This document shows, one piece after another, positions 20,472 to 29,183 of a stretch of 64,000 nucleotides of DNA. The notes beneath the pieces are model-generated. The model had not been told where the DNA came from. It searched no databases and saw nothing but the letters and a program-made list of their open reading frames with translations. Position 1 is the first letter of the stretch; the number at the start of each line of letters is the position of its first letter. Source of the DNA: Tianweitania aestuarii (lineage in GTDB: Bacteria > Pseudomonadota > Alphaproteobacteria > Rhizobiales > Rhizobiaceae); the NCBI RefSeq assembly GCF_018457165.1, contig NZ_JAFMNX010000001.1:1-64000 (forward strand), given 5' to 3'. Both the position numbers and the translations under genes were made by a program.

Positions 20472-21587
20472 TCAAAGCGTCTGAGGCGGTTCGGTTGTCT
20501 CTTCCTTGATGGCAACGGTGCTCGCGACACGCGTGGTGCCGCGGTCTTCGGTGAAGAGCGACCAGACGGCGATAAACAACGCCGCAATCAGTGGCCCCAC
20601 AACGAAACCGTTGATCCCGAACAGCGCAATGCCGCCGAGCGTGGAAACCAGAACCACGTAATCGGGCATCCGTGTTCCCGCACCCACCAGAGGCGGTCGC
20701 AGGAGATTGTCAACGAGGCCGATCACCAGAACGCCGATGGCAATCAGGATCGCGCCCTTCAGGTAAGCGCCGGAAAGGATCAGGTAGACGGCAACCGGTC
20801 CCCACACAATCGCGGCGCCGACAGCCGGCAACAGCGACAGGATCGCCATGGACACGCCCCACAACAAGGCTGCGGGCAGGCCGAGGAAGTAAAAGGCGAT
20901 GCCGCCGATCGTGCCCTGAATACCGGCGATGATGACGTTGCCCTTGACGGTCGCCTTCACCACCGAGCTGAACTTGTTCAGGATATGCGCCGTGTGATGC
21001 GGACTGAGCGGGCTTGCTCTACCGATCTTCAGCGCCAGCGAGCGTCCGTCGCGGAACAGAAAGAACAGCACGTAGAGCATGACGCCGAGGCTGACGACGA
21101 GCTGCGCCGTTCCTTGCCCGATCGTAACGAGGCGGCTGGCGATGAACTGGGATGTCTGGCCAATAAAGCTCGCCAGCTGCTGCTGAATTTCATCCAGCGT
21201 GCCGAGATTAAAGCGTTCGAGAAGATCGGTGACGAAAGCGGGAAGTGAATCGCGCATTGTTTGAATGATCAGCGCAGGATCGGTCTGGCTTGAGCGGATC
21301 CGCTCATAAAGGCCGGTTGCCTGGCTTGTAAGGGAAGACAGAACGATCACGCCTGGGATGAGCACGATGCAGATACAGGCAAGCACGCTGAGCGCGGCGG
21401 CAAAACCGCGTCGTCCGCTCAGCTTCCAGGTCAGCCAGCGTTCCAGCGGGTTAAACAGGAGAGCGAGGATCACGGCCCATAAAAGCGCGCCGTAGAATGG
21501 AATAAGCAGCCAAACAAACGCGATCGTGACCAGAACGATCACAATCACGAAGCTCGCCTTCTCGGCACGGGGTTTCAGATCATCCAT
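20472..21587 (-). CDS. AI-2E family transporter (PerM-like permease)
   Basis: Inner-membrane protein of 371 residues from ATG 21587, with hydrophobic helices at about 10-55 (FVIVIVLVTIAFVWLLIPFYGALLWAVIL split), 65-85, 135-190 and a cluster of helices in the second half (IAFYFLGLPAALLWGVSMAIL, VYLILSGAYLKGAILIAIGVLVIGLVDN, LGGIALFGINGFVVGPLIAALF). The LVDNLLRPPLVG and GPLIAAL motifs are characteristic of the AI-2E exporter/PerM family, which includes autoinducer exporters and Na+/H+ antiporters; substrate unknown. An open frame extends to 21647 and could add 20 residues. Confidence 0.88.
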   Translation of the reverse strand: MDDLKPRAEKASFVIVIVLVTIAFVWLLIPFYGALLWAVILALLFNPLERWLTWKLSGRRGFAAALSVLACICIVLIPGVIVLSSLTSQATGLYERIRSSQTDPALIIQTMRDSLPAFVTDLLERFNLGTLDEIQQQLASFIGQTSQFIASRLVTIGQGTAQLVVSLGVMLYVLFFLFRDGRSLALKIGRASPLSPHHTAHILNKFSSVVKATVKGNVIIAGIQGTIGGIAFYFLGLPAALLWGVSMAILSLLPAVGAAIVWGPVAVYLILSGAYLKGAILIAIGVLVIGLVDNLLRPPLVGAGTRMPDYVVLVSTLGGIALFGINGFVVGPLIAALFIAVWSLFTEDRGTTRVASTVAIKEETTEPPQTL

Positions 21588-21692
21588 ATCAGCGCTCTTG
21601 GCGTGTGAGGTGCAGTTGCAAGCTTCACCTAACATGCCTTGAGCCAAGATAACGATCAGATACGCCTACCTTTGACTGTTATGACACCTGAC

Positions 21693-22026
21693 TTACAGCG
21701 GCGTCCGGTCGGCATGCTTTTCAGCTTTGCGCCTTTGGCCCAGCTGCTTCGACAGTTCGGCAACAGGCGGGGCGTAGAGAAAGTCGAACGACACGGCGCC
21801 TTCTTTCTCGTCTACGGCGTGATGCAGGCGATGGGCCTGGTACAAGCGCTTGAGATAGCCGTAGCGCGGCGGCTTCTTGAACAACCAGCGCTGATGCACC
21901 AGGCCATCGTGAGGGTGCAACTTGTGCCAGCCCCATCCTCAGCCACGCATGACTTAGAGATGCAGCGCATAAGCGTCGAAGTCCATCAGGATGACCACGA
22001 CAAGCGAAATCTAAAACCCGAAGATG
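21693..22026 (-). pseudogene. crtZ: crtZ relic: beta-carotene hydroxylase with internal deletion and stops
   Basis: One reading frame still encodes clear CrtZ segments: an N-terminal hydrophobic stretch SLVVVILMDFDAYALHL, then MRG and GWGWHK, then abruptly HDGLVHQRW, YGYLKRLYQAHRLHHAV and EGAVSFDFLYAPPV. Three in-frame stops break the first part: TAG 22011-22013, TAA 21954-21956 and TGA 21939-21941. About 70-75 residues expected between GWGWHK and HDGLVHQRW are missing without loss of frame, removing several of the histidine ligands of this di-iron hydroxylase. CACGATGGC, which encodes HDG, is present once at the junction; intact CrtZ proteins often have HDG on both sides, so deletion between short repeats is plausible. 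The relic follows fni directly on the same strand. Confidence 0.88.
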
Positions 22027-22030
22027 ATGT

Positions 22031-23095
22031 TTATGACGGAAAAATTCCGTCCGAGCTCAGAAGCGAAACCTGCCGCAAGGCTTGGAGATCGGCCGCACCT
22101 GTGCAGAAGCAGCTGATGCGCAGCTGCTCGATCGTGATTTTGTAAGCCTCGATCACCGCTTCGGTCGAATCCAGTGCTGGTCCGAGGATGCCTGCTGCCT
22201 GTCCGACAAGGTCGGCGCCCAGCCGGATGGCCTTGGCGGCATCGACGCCGTTTCGAATTCCACCGGAGCCGATCACGAACATGTCAGGCAGCGAAGCCCG
22301 CACGGATGCGATGGCCCGCGGTGTTGGAAGGCCCCAGTCGGCGAAGGGTTCGGCAATGGCGCGCTGACGGTCGCTCGCGCCCCGTGCGGCTTCGATGGCC
22401 GCCCAGCTGGTGCCACCGCTTCCCGCCACATCCACAGCCGCAACGCCCGCATCCGCCAGGCGCCGTGCCGTCGCTGCCGACAGGCCAGCGCCCACTTCCT
22501 TGACGATCACCGGCGCGCCAAGGCGCTGCACGAGTTGTTCGAGCGCCCGCAAGATACCGCGCCAGTTCGTGTCGCCTTCTGGTTGCAGAGCTTCCTGAAG
22601 AGGGTTGAAGTGAACGATCAACGCATCCGCTCGGATCGTGTCGAGGGCGCGTCGGGCAATGTCGATGCCTTTGCGATCGATGAGTTGCGCCGCACCGATA
22701 TTCGACAACAGCGGAACGGACGGCGTCAGGTCGCGTAGCCTCTGTGTCAGGCCGCTGTCGCTTTCGCCTTCAAGCGAAACGCGCTGCGAGCCGACGCCGA
22801 AAGGGATGCGCAGGACTTCGGCGGCTTCGGCCAGATGATGGTTGATCCGCTCGGCGCGCAACGCGCCACCGGTCATCGAGCTGATCAACAAAGGTGCTGC
22901 AAGCCGCTTGCCTAGCCATTGTGTGGAAAGGTCGATGTCAGCAAGATCGAGCTCCGGCAAAGCGCAGTGCTCGAAGCGCAGCGCGTCGAAACCATTGCGC
23001 GTCGCAGGCACAATGCCAGCGCCAGCAAGGACCAGATCGAGATGACTCTCCTTTCTGATCTGCAAAGCTGCTGACATTTCCGGCTTGGCATCCAT
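22031..23095 (-). CDS. fni: Type 2 isopentenyl-diphosphate delta-isomerase
   Basis: FMN- and NAD(P)H-dependent enzyme interconverting IPP and DMAPP, balancing precursors for carotenoids. The 354-residue protein shows RKESHLDLVL at the N-terminus, APLLISSMTGGA, GVGSQRVSLE, LSNIGAAQL, VHFNPLQEALQPEGDTNW, VIVKEVGAGLS and the FMN-phosphate site GSGGIRNGVDAAKAIRLGADLVGQAAGIL, diagnostic for the type 2 (FMN) rather than the type 1 family. ATG 23095 is preceded by AGGAG seven bases upstream; the open frame to 23344 overlaps divergent crtE and is not supported. It is followed within a few bases by the crtZ relic. Confidence 0.95.
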   Translation of the reverse strand: MDAKPEMSAALQIRKESHLDLVLAGAGIVPATRNGFDALRFEHCALPELDLADIDLSTQWLGKRLAAPLLISSMTGGALRAERINHHLAEAAEVLRIPFGVGSQRVSLEGESDSGLTQRLRDLTPSVPLLSNIGAAQLIDRKGIDIARRALDTIRADALIVHFNPLQEALQPEGDTNWRGILRALEQLVQRLGAPVIVKEVGAGLSAATARRLADAGVAAVDVAGSGGTSWAAIEAARGASDRQRAIAEPFADWGLPTPRAIASVRASLPDMFVIGSGGIRNGVDAAKAIRLGADLVGQAAGILGPALDSTEAVIEAYKITIEQLRISCFCTGAADLQALRQVSLLSSDGIFPS

Positions 23096-23195
23096 ACAAG
23101 GGCTCCTAATTTCGCTAGAACAGGTAGATACTGCAAAGCGTGCCCCCTGCCAGCCCGCCTCACGCAAAGGTTGATGTTCCCTGACACCAAGAGCC

Positions 23196-24143
23196 ATGAC
23201 TGATCTCACAGCTCCGGCAAACCAAGACTGGGACGCCCTTAAGGCGCGTGTTGATGTGCAGCTTCGCGCAATCACGGGCGCGCCGGAGCCGGACGAGCCG
23301 CTGGTGCGGACTGCCGTGCGCGAGAGCGTGATGGGAGCGGGCAAGCGCGTTCGGCCGATCCTGGTGGATCTTGCAGCGCGCGACCTTGGTTACGACCAGC
23401 CAGCTGCTTTACAGGCGGGCTGTGCGATCGAGCTGGTGCATACGGCGTCGCTTTTGCTCGACGATCTGCCTTGCATGGACGATGCGCTGACGCGGCGCGG
23501 CAAGCCGACGGTGCATATCCGGTTCGGCGAGGATGTGGCGGTTCTGGCGGCGATTGCGATGCTGGGCGACGCCTTTGGTTTGGCGGCTTCCGTGCCGGGG
23601 TTGAGCGGCGAGCAGCGCAGTGCGTTGACGTTATCCTTGTCGCAATCGGTGGGGATGCGGGGGCTGGTTGCCGGGCAGTATTCCGATCTGCGCAATGTCG
23701 GGAATGTCAGCGAAAACAATGTCGTAGAGCTGAACGACCAGAAAACGGGATCCTTGTTCGTGTCGGCCGTGGAGATGGCGGGGATCCTGGCGGATGCGTC
23801 GGCGATGCAGCGCGAACAGCTGCGCATCTACGGCCTTGAACTGGGACGCGCCTTTCAGTTGTTCGACGATCTCCTGGATGTCGCGGGCGATGCCGCGCGG
23901 ATGGGCAAGAGCAACAACAAGGACGCGGGAAAAGCCGTTCTGGCTCAAGGACTTGGCTCGAAAGCGATGGCCGAGCGCATTCAGGCGCATCTTGATACGG
24001 CCTTGCACGCACTCGATCATTTGCCGGACGGCGCGCCCAATCTCAGAGCCTTTACGGACAAGCTGTTCGGCAAGCCGGCGGCTGGAATGCAGCCTCATGG
24101 CGGAGGCAAGAACGGGTCGGTTCTGACCAGCCTGTTGGCCTAG
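23196..24143 (+). CDS. crtE: Geranylgeranyl diphosphate synthase
   Basis: Condenses IPP units to C20 GGPP, the entry to carotenoid synthesis. The 315-residue trans-prenyltransferase has the first aspartate-rich motif LLLDDLPCMDDA (about 88-99, with the two-residue insertion typical of bacterial short-chain enzymes), GKRVRP upstream of it, the QYSDL and ELNDQKTGSLF segments and the second motif QLFDDLLDVAGD. Cluster context favours CrtE over IspA. It is divergent from fni and convergent with crtB; the two genes end in the same palindrome CTAG (24140-24143). Confidence 0.93.
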   Translation: MTDLTAPANQDWDALKARVDVQLRAITGAPEPDEPLVRTAVRESVMGAGKRVRPILVDLAARDLGYDQPAALQAGCAIELVHTASLLLDDLPCMDDALTRRGKPTVHIRFGEDVAVLAAIAMLGDAFGLAASVPGLSGEQRSALTLSLSQSVGMRGLVAGQYSDLRNVGNVSENNVVELNDQKTGSLFVSAVEMAGILADASAMQREQLRIYGLELGRAFQLFDDLLDVAGDAARMGKSNNKDAGKAVLAQGLGSKAMAERIQAHLDTALHALDHLPDGAPNLRAFTDKLFGKPAAGMQPHGGGKNGSVLTSLLA

Positions 24144-25069
24144 ATTTTGGGCCTTTTCCAGAGCGTTTCATCGCGCCTTTTGGCGATTTGGCTGCGCGGT
24201 TTCAGCGTTTTAACGAGCCCTTTGAGCGCAAAACCGCTCTTTTGCAGCGTGCTTGTGCTCACTCTTTCGTCCCAGGCACGCGCGCCGCGCTTCACCACTT
24301 CCTGACCGATCGCGCGATACACATAAAGCGCCGTGGCGATGGCAAGACGGGAGCGGAAGGGCAGGGCGCCGATGCCGACCTGGGCGGAAGCGTAATAAGG
24401 TTCGGCAGCTTGAACGAGACGCCTGGCGACGGAGGCGAGTGCATCACGATGTTGTGAGGCGGCGACCTCATCCACGGGGATGCTGGCTTCATCCAGCCAA
24501 TCCAGCGGCACGTAGATCCTGCCATTTTCGGCGTCTTCGACGATGTCGCGGGAAATGTTGGTGAGTTGGAAGGCGAGGCCGAGATCGCAGGCGCGATCGA
24601 GTACGGCGGGATCGCGTACGCCCATGATGTCAGCCATCATAATGCCGACGACACCGGCCACGCCGTAGCAGTACACCATCAGATCCGGCAGCGTTTGGTA
24701 GCGGCGATGCTCAACATCGGCGCGGAAGCCTTCGAGATGGGCAAGCGGCAGCGCACGCGGCAGCTCGTGATGCTGGGCGATGTCGCGCAAACCGGCAAAG
24801 GCCGGATGCTTCACCGGACCGCCTTCCAGCGCGGCTAGAGTTTTCTCGGTCAGTTCGGCGAGCCGCTGTTGTTGAGAATGGGGTGAGACGACCGTGCCAT
24901 GACCGAGCACCTGACCATCCACGACATCGTCGCAGTAGCGGCACCAGGCATAGAGCTTGGTGACGTCTTGACGCGTTTCCTTGTCGAACAGCCTGGCTGC
25001 AGCCGCAAAGCTCTGCGAACCCTGCTCGATCGACTGATCGGCATAATCTTGCGTCGACGCCGTGGTCAT
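24140..25069 (-). CDS. crtB: Phytoene synthase
   Basis: Head-to-head condensation of two GGPP molecules to phytoene. The 309-residue protein has the two aspartate-rich motifs of squalene/phytoene synthases: YAWCRYCDDVVDG (about 40-52) and GLAFQLTNISRDIVEDAENGRIYVPLDWL (about 162-190, shown in parts: NISRDIVED), plus YCYGVAGVVGIMMADIMG. ATGA overlap with crtI (25066-25069) indicates translational coupling. Last gene of crtX-Y-I-B. Confidence 0.96.
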   Translation of the reverse strand: MTTASTQDYADQSIEQGSQSFAAAARLFDKETRQDVTKLYAWCRYCDDVVDGQVLGHGTVVSPHSQQQRLAELTEKTLAALEGGPVKHPAFAGLRDIAQHHELPRALPLAHLEGFRADVEHRRYQTLPDLMVYCYGVAGVVGIMMADIMGVRDPAVLDRACDLGLAFQLTNISRDIVEDAENGRIYVPLDWLDEASIPVDEVAASQHRDALASVARRLVQAAEPYYASAQVGIGALPFRSRLAIATALYVYRAIGQEVVKRGARAWDERVSTSTLQKSGFALKGLVKTLKPRSQIAKRRDETLWKRPKI

Positions 25070-26553
25070 GGCCGGGCGTCGATCATCAGCTGCGCCGTGG
25101 CCTTGGCCGACCCGATCACGCCGGGAACACCGGCGCCGGGATGGGTGCCGGCACCCACGAAATACAGGTTGTCGATCTGATCGTCACGATTGTGCGGCCG
25201 GAACCAGGCGCTTTGGGTCAGGATCGGCTCCAGCGAAAAGGCGGAGCCGAGATGGGCGTTGAGCTCGTCGCGGAAGTCGAACGGCGTGAAGTGGCGGACG
25301 GTCACCAGCTGCGAGCGAAGGCCCGGCATGTAGTGCTTTTCGAGATAATCGAGGATCGCATCACGGTAGCGCGGTCCTTCCACGGTCCAATCGATATCGG
25401 CACTGCCGAGATGGGGAACGGGTGCCAGCACGTAATAGCTTCCGCTGCCCTCGGGTGCGAGCGACGGGTCGGTGATCGAGGGCGAATGAAGGTAGAGCGA
25501 GAAGTCGGTCGCGAGCTTCGGACCCTTGAAGATCTCGTTGATCAGCGGCCGATAGCGCGGCCCGAAGCAGACCGTGTGATGCGCGAGCTGGTCGTGAAGC
25601 TTGTTCAAGCCGAAATAGATCACGAACAAGGACATGGAATGGCGCTTGGCGGCCAGTTTCTTGCCCTGGCTCTGGCCGCGCGGATGGTTGGACAAAAGCT
25701 TGCTGTAGGTGTGCACGACGTCGCCGTTGGAGGCGACCACGTCGAAGGGCAGCGTTTCACCCTGGCTGACGATCGCCTTTGCCTTGTCGCCTTGCGTTTC
25801 GATGCGCTCCACCGGCGACGACAGGCGGATGGTGCCGCCCAGATCCTCGAACAGGCGCACCATGCCCTGCACCAGCGCGCCGGTGCCGCCCTTGGCGAAC
25901 CACACGCCGCCTTCGCGCTCCAGCGCATGAATCAGCGCGTAGATGGATGAGGTCGAGAACGGGTTGCCGCCCACCAGAAGGGAATGAAACGAAAAGACCT
26001 GGCGGAGATGCTCGTCCTTGATGAAGCTCGAGACCATCGAATACACGCTGCGCCAGGCCTGCAGCTTGGTCAGCTGTGGTGCGACCGAGATCATCGAGCG
26101 GAAGTTGAGGAACGGCACGGCGCCGAGCTTCACATAGCCTTCCTGGTAGACCGCGCGGGAATAATCGAGGAAGCGGCGATAGCCTTCGACATCATCGGGA
26201 TTGCGCAGGCGGATCTGCCGATCGAGCTCCTCCTGGTCGTTGGCGTAATCGAAGGTCGAGCCGTCTTCCCAGGCAAGCCGATAGAAGGGAGTGACCGGCA
26301 GAAGCTCGACGTAATCTTCCATGCGCTTGTTCGCTGCGGTGAACAGTTCGCGGATGCAGTCGGGATCGGTGATGACGGTCGGACCGGCATCGAAGGTAAA
26401 GCCCTGATCCTCATAGACATAAGCGCGGCCGCCCGGCTTTTCGCGCTTTTCAAAGATCGTCGTCTGGATGCCGGCGGCCTGAAGGCGGATGGCGAGTGCC
26501 AAGCCGCCGAAGCCGGAGCCGATTACGGCGGCAGTGCGAGTTGTGCCGGTCAT
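25066..26553 (-). CDS. crtI: Phytoene desaturase
   Basis: FAD-dependent desaturase converting phytoene to lycopene. The 495-residue protein begins with the dinucleotide-binding motif VIGSGFGGLALAIRLQAAG, followed by EKREKPGGRAYVYEDQGFTFDAGPTVI (shown split: GGRAY, FDAGPTVI), and ends with the bacterial desaturase signature LYFVGAGTHPGAGVPGVIGSAKATAQLM (key: VGAGTHPGAGVPGV). Start at ATG 26553 overlaps the crtY stop by four bases (ATGA); a longer open frame to 26961 runs over crtY and is rejected. Length is normal for CrtI. Confidence 0.97.
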   Translation of the reverse strand: MTGTTRTAAVIGSGFGGLALAIRLQAAGIQTTIFEKREKPGGRAYVYEDQGFTFDAGPTVITDPDCIRELFTAANKRMEDYVELLPVTPFYRLAWEDGSTFDYANDQEELDRQIRLRNPDDVEGYRRFLDYSRAVYQEGYVKLGAVPFLNFRSMISVAPQLTKLQAWRSVYSMVSSFIKDEHLRQVFSFHSLLVGGNPFSTSSIYALIHALEREGGVWFAKGGTGALVQGMVRLFEDLGGTIRLSSPVERIETQGDKAKAIVSQGETLPFDVVASNGDVVHTYSKLLSNHPRGQSQGKKLAAKRHSMSLFVIYFGLNKLHDQLAHHTVCFGPRYRPLINEIFKGPKLATDFSLYLHSPSITDPSLAPEGSGSYYVLAPVPHLGSADIDWTVEGPRYRDAILDYLEKHYMPGLRSQLVTVRHFTPFDFRDELNAHLGSAFSLEPILTQSAWFRPHNRDDQIDNLYFVGAGTHPGAGVPGVIGSAKATAQLMIDARP

Positions 26554-27710
26554 GACAGCTCCATGGATTTCGGTTTGCGAAGAAGGGCGGAAAGGGCTTG
26601 GCCAACGGGTACGGGCGGTTTGCCGGCGAGAATGCGCAGCTTGTCCGCCGTTGTGGTTTGGCCGGCATAGAAGCGCTCGATCAGCGGTTCGGACAGCTTG
26701 TAGAAGCGCTGCATCACCCGCCAGCGCTGGTCCTGTTCGCCGGCAAGAAACAGCATGCGGTTCAAGGCGCGGAAAAAGCGTTGCTCGCGCCACAGCACCT
26801 TCGCATGCATTTTGAGCGCGTCGAGGATGGCTGGCGATGTGAGCTGCGGCATCTCGGCGATCAAATCCGCCACACGCACGGCATCGGGCAGGGAATAGCC
26901 GGTGGTCGGATGAAAGAAGGAGCCGGCCAGACCAATGCGCGGCAGGGTCACGCCCGTCCAAAGCAGATCGATGTCGGCATCAAGCGTGATCGGCAGAACG
27001 CCTTGTTCGCGGCGAACCTCTTCCACGATCTGCCAACCGCGCGTTGCGCAGTAGCGGGTGATGCGGGCTTCGAGCTCGGCAAGGTCCAGCGCGCGGTCGT
27101 CCACATAGCCGGTATCTTCCACCAGCATCGTCGTGTCCGTGAAGGGCAGCAGATAGGTGAAGCGATAGCCGCCATCCTGCGGCGTGGTCGCGTCCATGAT
27201 CACGGGTGCGCTCAAGCCGTGCGGCTCGGCAAAGCGCAGTTCGAGGCCAAGAAAGGATTGGAAGCGGATCTGCAGGGCGGGATGGGAGCGAAAGCCGGTT
27301 GCGTCGATCACCGCCGGCGCTTGTAGCGTTGTTCCGTCAGCCAGCACGACCTGTGTCGGCGCAATCGATCTGACGGAAGTGTTCAGCCTGATGCTGTTGC
27401 CGAGTTGCTCGCTCAGCACATGGTGGAAGCGGTCGGACGCCACGGAATTGTAGCCGGCGTCGAGACGCCGCTCGAAGGCCGGGAAGCGCACGCTTTGCGC
27501 CGGCCAGCGATGAACAACGAGCGGAGCCAGGAACGCGTGCTGTTCGGCCGTCAGATCATCGTCGTGGAAGGACCATGTGTGATTGCCGCCAAGGGTCGGG
27601 CCGCTTTCCAGCACGAGAACGGACAGGTCGGGCCGGCTTTGTTGCAGGCGCAAAGCGAGCAGACCGCCCGCCAGACCACCGCCGACGATGATGAGGTCGG
27701 CATCCTTCAT
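26550..27710 (-). CDS. crtY: Lycopene beta-cyclase
   Basis: Cyclises both ends of lycopene to give beta-carotene. The 386-residue flavoprotein starts DLIIVGGGLAGGLLALRL, with NHTWSFHDDDLT, the VIDATGFRSHPALQIRFQSFLG and GYRFTYLLPF segments typical of CrtY-type cyclases, and LAGSFFHPTTGYSLPDAVRVADLIA near residue 280. ATG 27710 overlaps crtX by four bases. This is the last structurally intact biosynthetic step in the window, making beta-carotene the expected local end product. Confidence 0.96.
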   Translation of the reverse strand: MKDADLIIVGGGLAGGLLALRLQQSRPDLSVLVLESGPTLGGNHTWSFHDDDLTAEQHAFLAPLVVHRWPAQSVRFPAFERRLDAGYNSVASDRFHHVLSEQLGNSIRLNTSVRSIAPTQVVLADGTTLQAPAVIDATGFRSHPALQIRFQSFLGLELRFAEPHGLSAPVIMDATTPQDGGYRFTYLLPFTDTTMLVEDTGYVDDRALDLAELEARITRYCATRGWQIVEEVRREQGVLPITLDADIDLLWTGVTLPRIGLAGSFFHPTTGYSLPDAVRVADLIAEMPQLTSPAILDALKMHAKVLWREQRFFRALNRMLFLAGEQDQRWRVMQRFYKLSEPLIERFYAGQTTTADKLRILAGKPPVPVGQALSALLRKPKSMELS

Positions 27711-28984
27711 GCGGCAGCCTGCGACCGGCTTTGAACGGGCGCATCTTGTGTAAAGGCCTGTTCGATCAGAACCGCCGCGCGCCTGGCGCCACCGGCCGAC
27801 GCAAAGTCTTTTGCCAAGGGTTGAGCCGCAGCCTTGTATTGGCTGCTTGCTGCCAGAAGAATGTTGAGCGCCGTTGCGATCACCTTGGGCGAGGCGCGCT
27901 TCGACACGATCTCGCCGACACCGGCATGGCGCACGCGCGCGGCCATTCCCGGCTGATCGAACGCCAGGGGAATGCAGAGCATGGGCACGCCTGCGGTCAG
28001 CGCATCCACCACCGTGTTGAGGCCGGCATGGGTGATCACGACATCGGCGCGGGCCAGCGCTGTTTTCTGGTCAACACGGTTCACCACCCAATCGGCATCG
28101 AGACGCCCCGCCTGGGCCGGCGACAAGCCGCCGCAATGGGCGATCATCAGTTGCACATCAAGGGTGCGGCAAGCGCGCGCGATGCGCTGGAAGAGGTTGA
28201 AGCGGTGGCCCTGCAGCGTGCCGAGCGACGCGAACACGAAGGGGCGATCCCTGGCGATTTGAGGCATGGCCTGTGTGAGCGGCACGGGCTGTTGCTGCCG
28301 CAAGGCGCCGATATAGGAAAAGGTATCGGGGCGATGCAGGCGCGGAAAATCGAAGCCTTCAACCAGCTGCGAGATTTGCGCCAGCGGCGACAGGCAATCG
28401 ACAAGCCGGGGTTTGGGGCTGCAACCAAGCTGCGCGGCGCAATCGGCGATCGCGTGATCATGCCGCAATGTCAGCCAGTCGGCGATGCGTTCGCCAACGG
28501 CATTGCGCTTGATGGCGGCCTCGCTGTTTTCATACGGCCAATCGAGAACCGGCAGGGGCACCAGCGGTTCGCGATTGATGGGAGCGGCAACGGCAAGCGA
28601 CACGAAAGGCAGGCCGAGATGTTCGGCAACCAGCGCGCCGCCGGCTTCCATCTGGTCGCAGACCACGGCCTCGATGCCGTGCTGGCGCAGCAGGGCCGGT
28701 GCCTGACTGCACAGAGAGCGGGTGATGGCTGCCATGTCGGCCACCGTGCGGCGGATGCCGAGCGGCAGGGATGGACGGCGGGTGTTGCGGATCACCGAGG
28801 CCGGCGACCAGGAACAGCGGGCCGGATCGAGCGCGATCAATTCGAGGCTTTGGGGCAGGTCGGCAGCAAGATCGGGATGGCCGACATAAAAGCACTGGTG
28901 GCCGCGTTCAACCAAGGTGGCGCCAAGCGCCCCCATGGCCTGCAGGTGGCTGGACAAACCAGGCGAAAAGAACGCGATGCGCAA
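27707..28984 (-). CDS. crtX: Zeaxanthin glucosyltransferase-like protein
   Basis: GT-B fold glycosyltransferase of 425 residues, first gene of the crtX-Y-I-B unit. N-terminal MRIAFFSPGLSSHLQAMGALGATLVERGH and the C-terminal donor-binding region ADVVITHAGLNTVVDALTAGVPMLCIPLAFDQPG (key: HAGLNTVVDAL, FDQPG) match CrtX, which moves glucose onto the 3-hydroxyl groups of zeaxanthin. Because the neighbouring crtZ is a relic, the hydroxylated acceptor would have to come from a hydroxylase elsewhere, or the enzyme may be idle or act on something else. The reading frame shows no damage. Confidence 0.92.
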   Translation of the reverse strand: MRIAFFSPGLSSHLQAMGALGATLVERGHQCFYVGHPDLAADLPQSLELIALDPARCSWSPASVIRNTRRPSLPLGIRRTVADMAAITRSLCSQAPALLRQHGIEAVVCDQMEAGGALVAEHLGLPFVSLAVAAPINREPLVPLPVLDWPYENSEAAIKRNAVGERIADWLTLRHDHAIADCAAQLGCSPKPRLVDCLSPLAQISQLVEGFDFPRLHRPDTFSYIGALRQQQPVPLTQAMPQIARDRPFVFASLGTLQGHRFNLFQRIARACRTLDVQLMIAHCGGLSPAQAGRLDADWVVNRVDQKTALARADVVITHAGLNTVVDALTAGVPMLCIPLAFDQPGMAARVRHAGVGEIVSKRASPKVIATALNILLAASSQYKAAAQPLAKDFASAGGARRAAVLIEQAFTQDAPVQSRSQAAA

Positions 28985-29183
28985 GCCCGGTCATCCCCTT
29001 CTGTCGCAGCCTTCACGCCGCTGTTTGCTTGATCCCCATGAAATAGGGTCGCAATACCGTGCGGAAAGCCGATGAACCCACCGTGATTGCGTCTCCTGCC
29101 ACGGGGACAACAACAAGAAAACCCTGACCGAACCGTTTGATGCTCTATATGGCTCGTATCGGTCATCCACATGCGAGGCGTTT

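Noticed and set aside
21639-22145. Plus-strand open frame of 168 codons beside fni
   Set aside because: It is antisense to the crtZ relic, has no recognisable motif, and the minus strand clearly shows CrtZ segments.
26554-26961. N-terminal extension of crtI by about 136 residues
   Set aside because: It runs through the crtY coding region in another frame; the ATGA junction and the FAD motif place the start at 26553.
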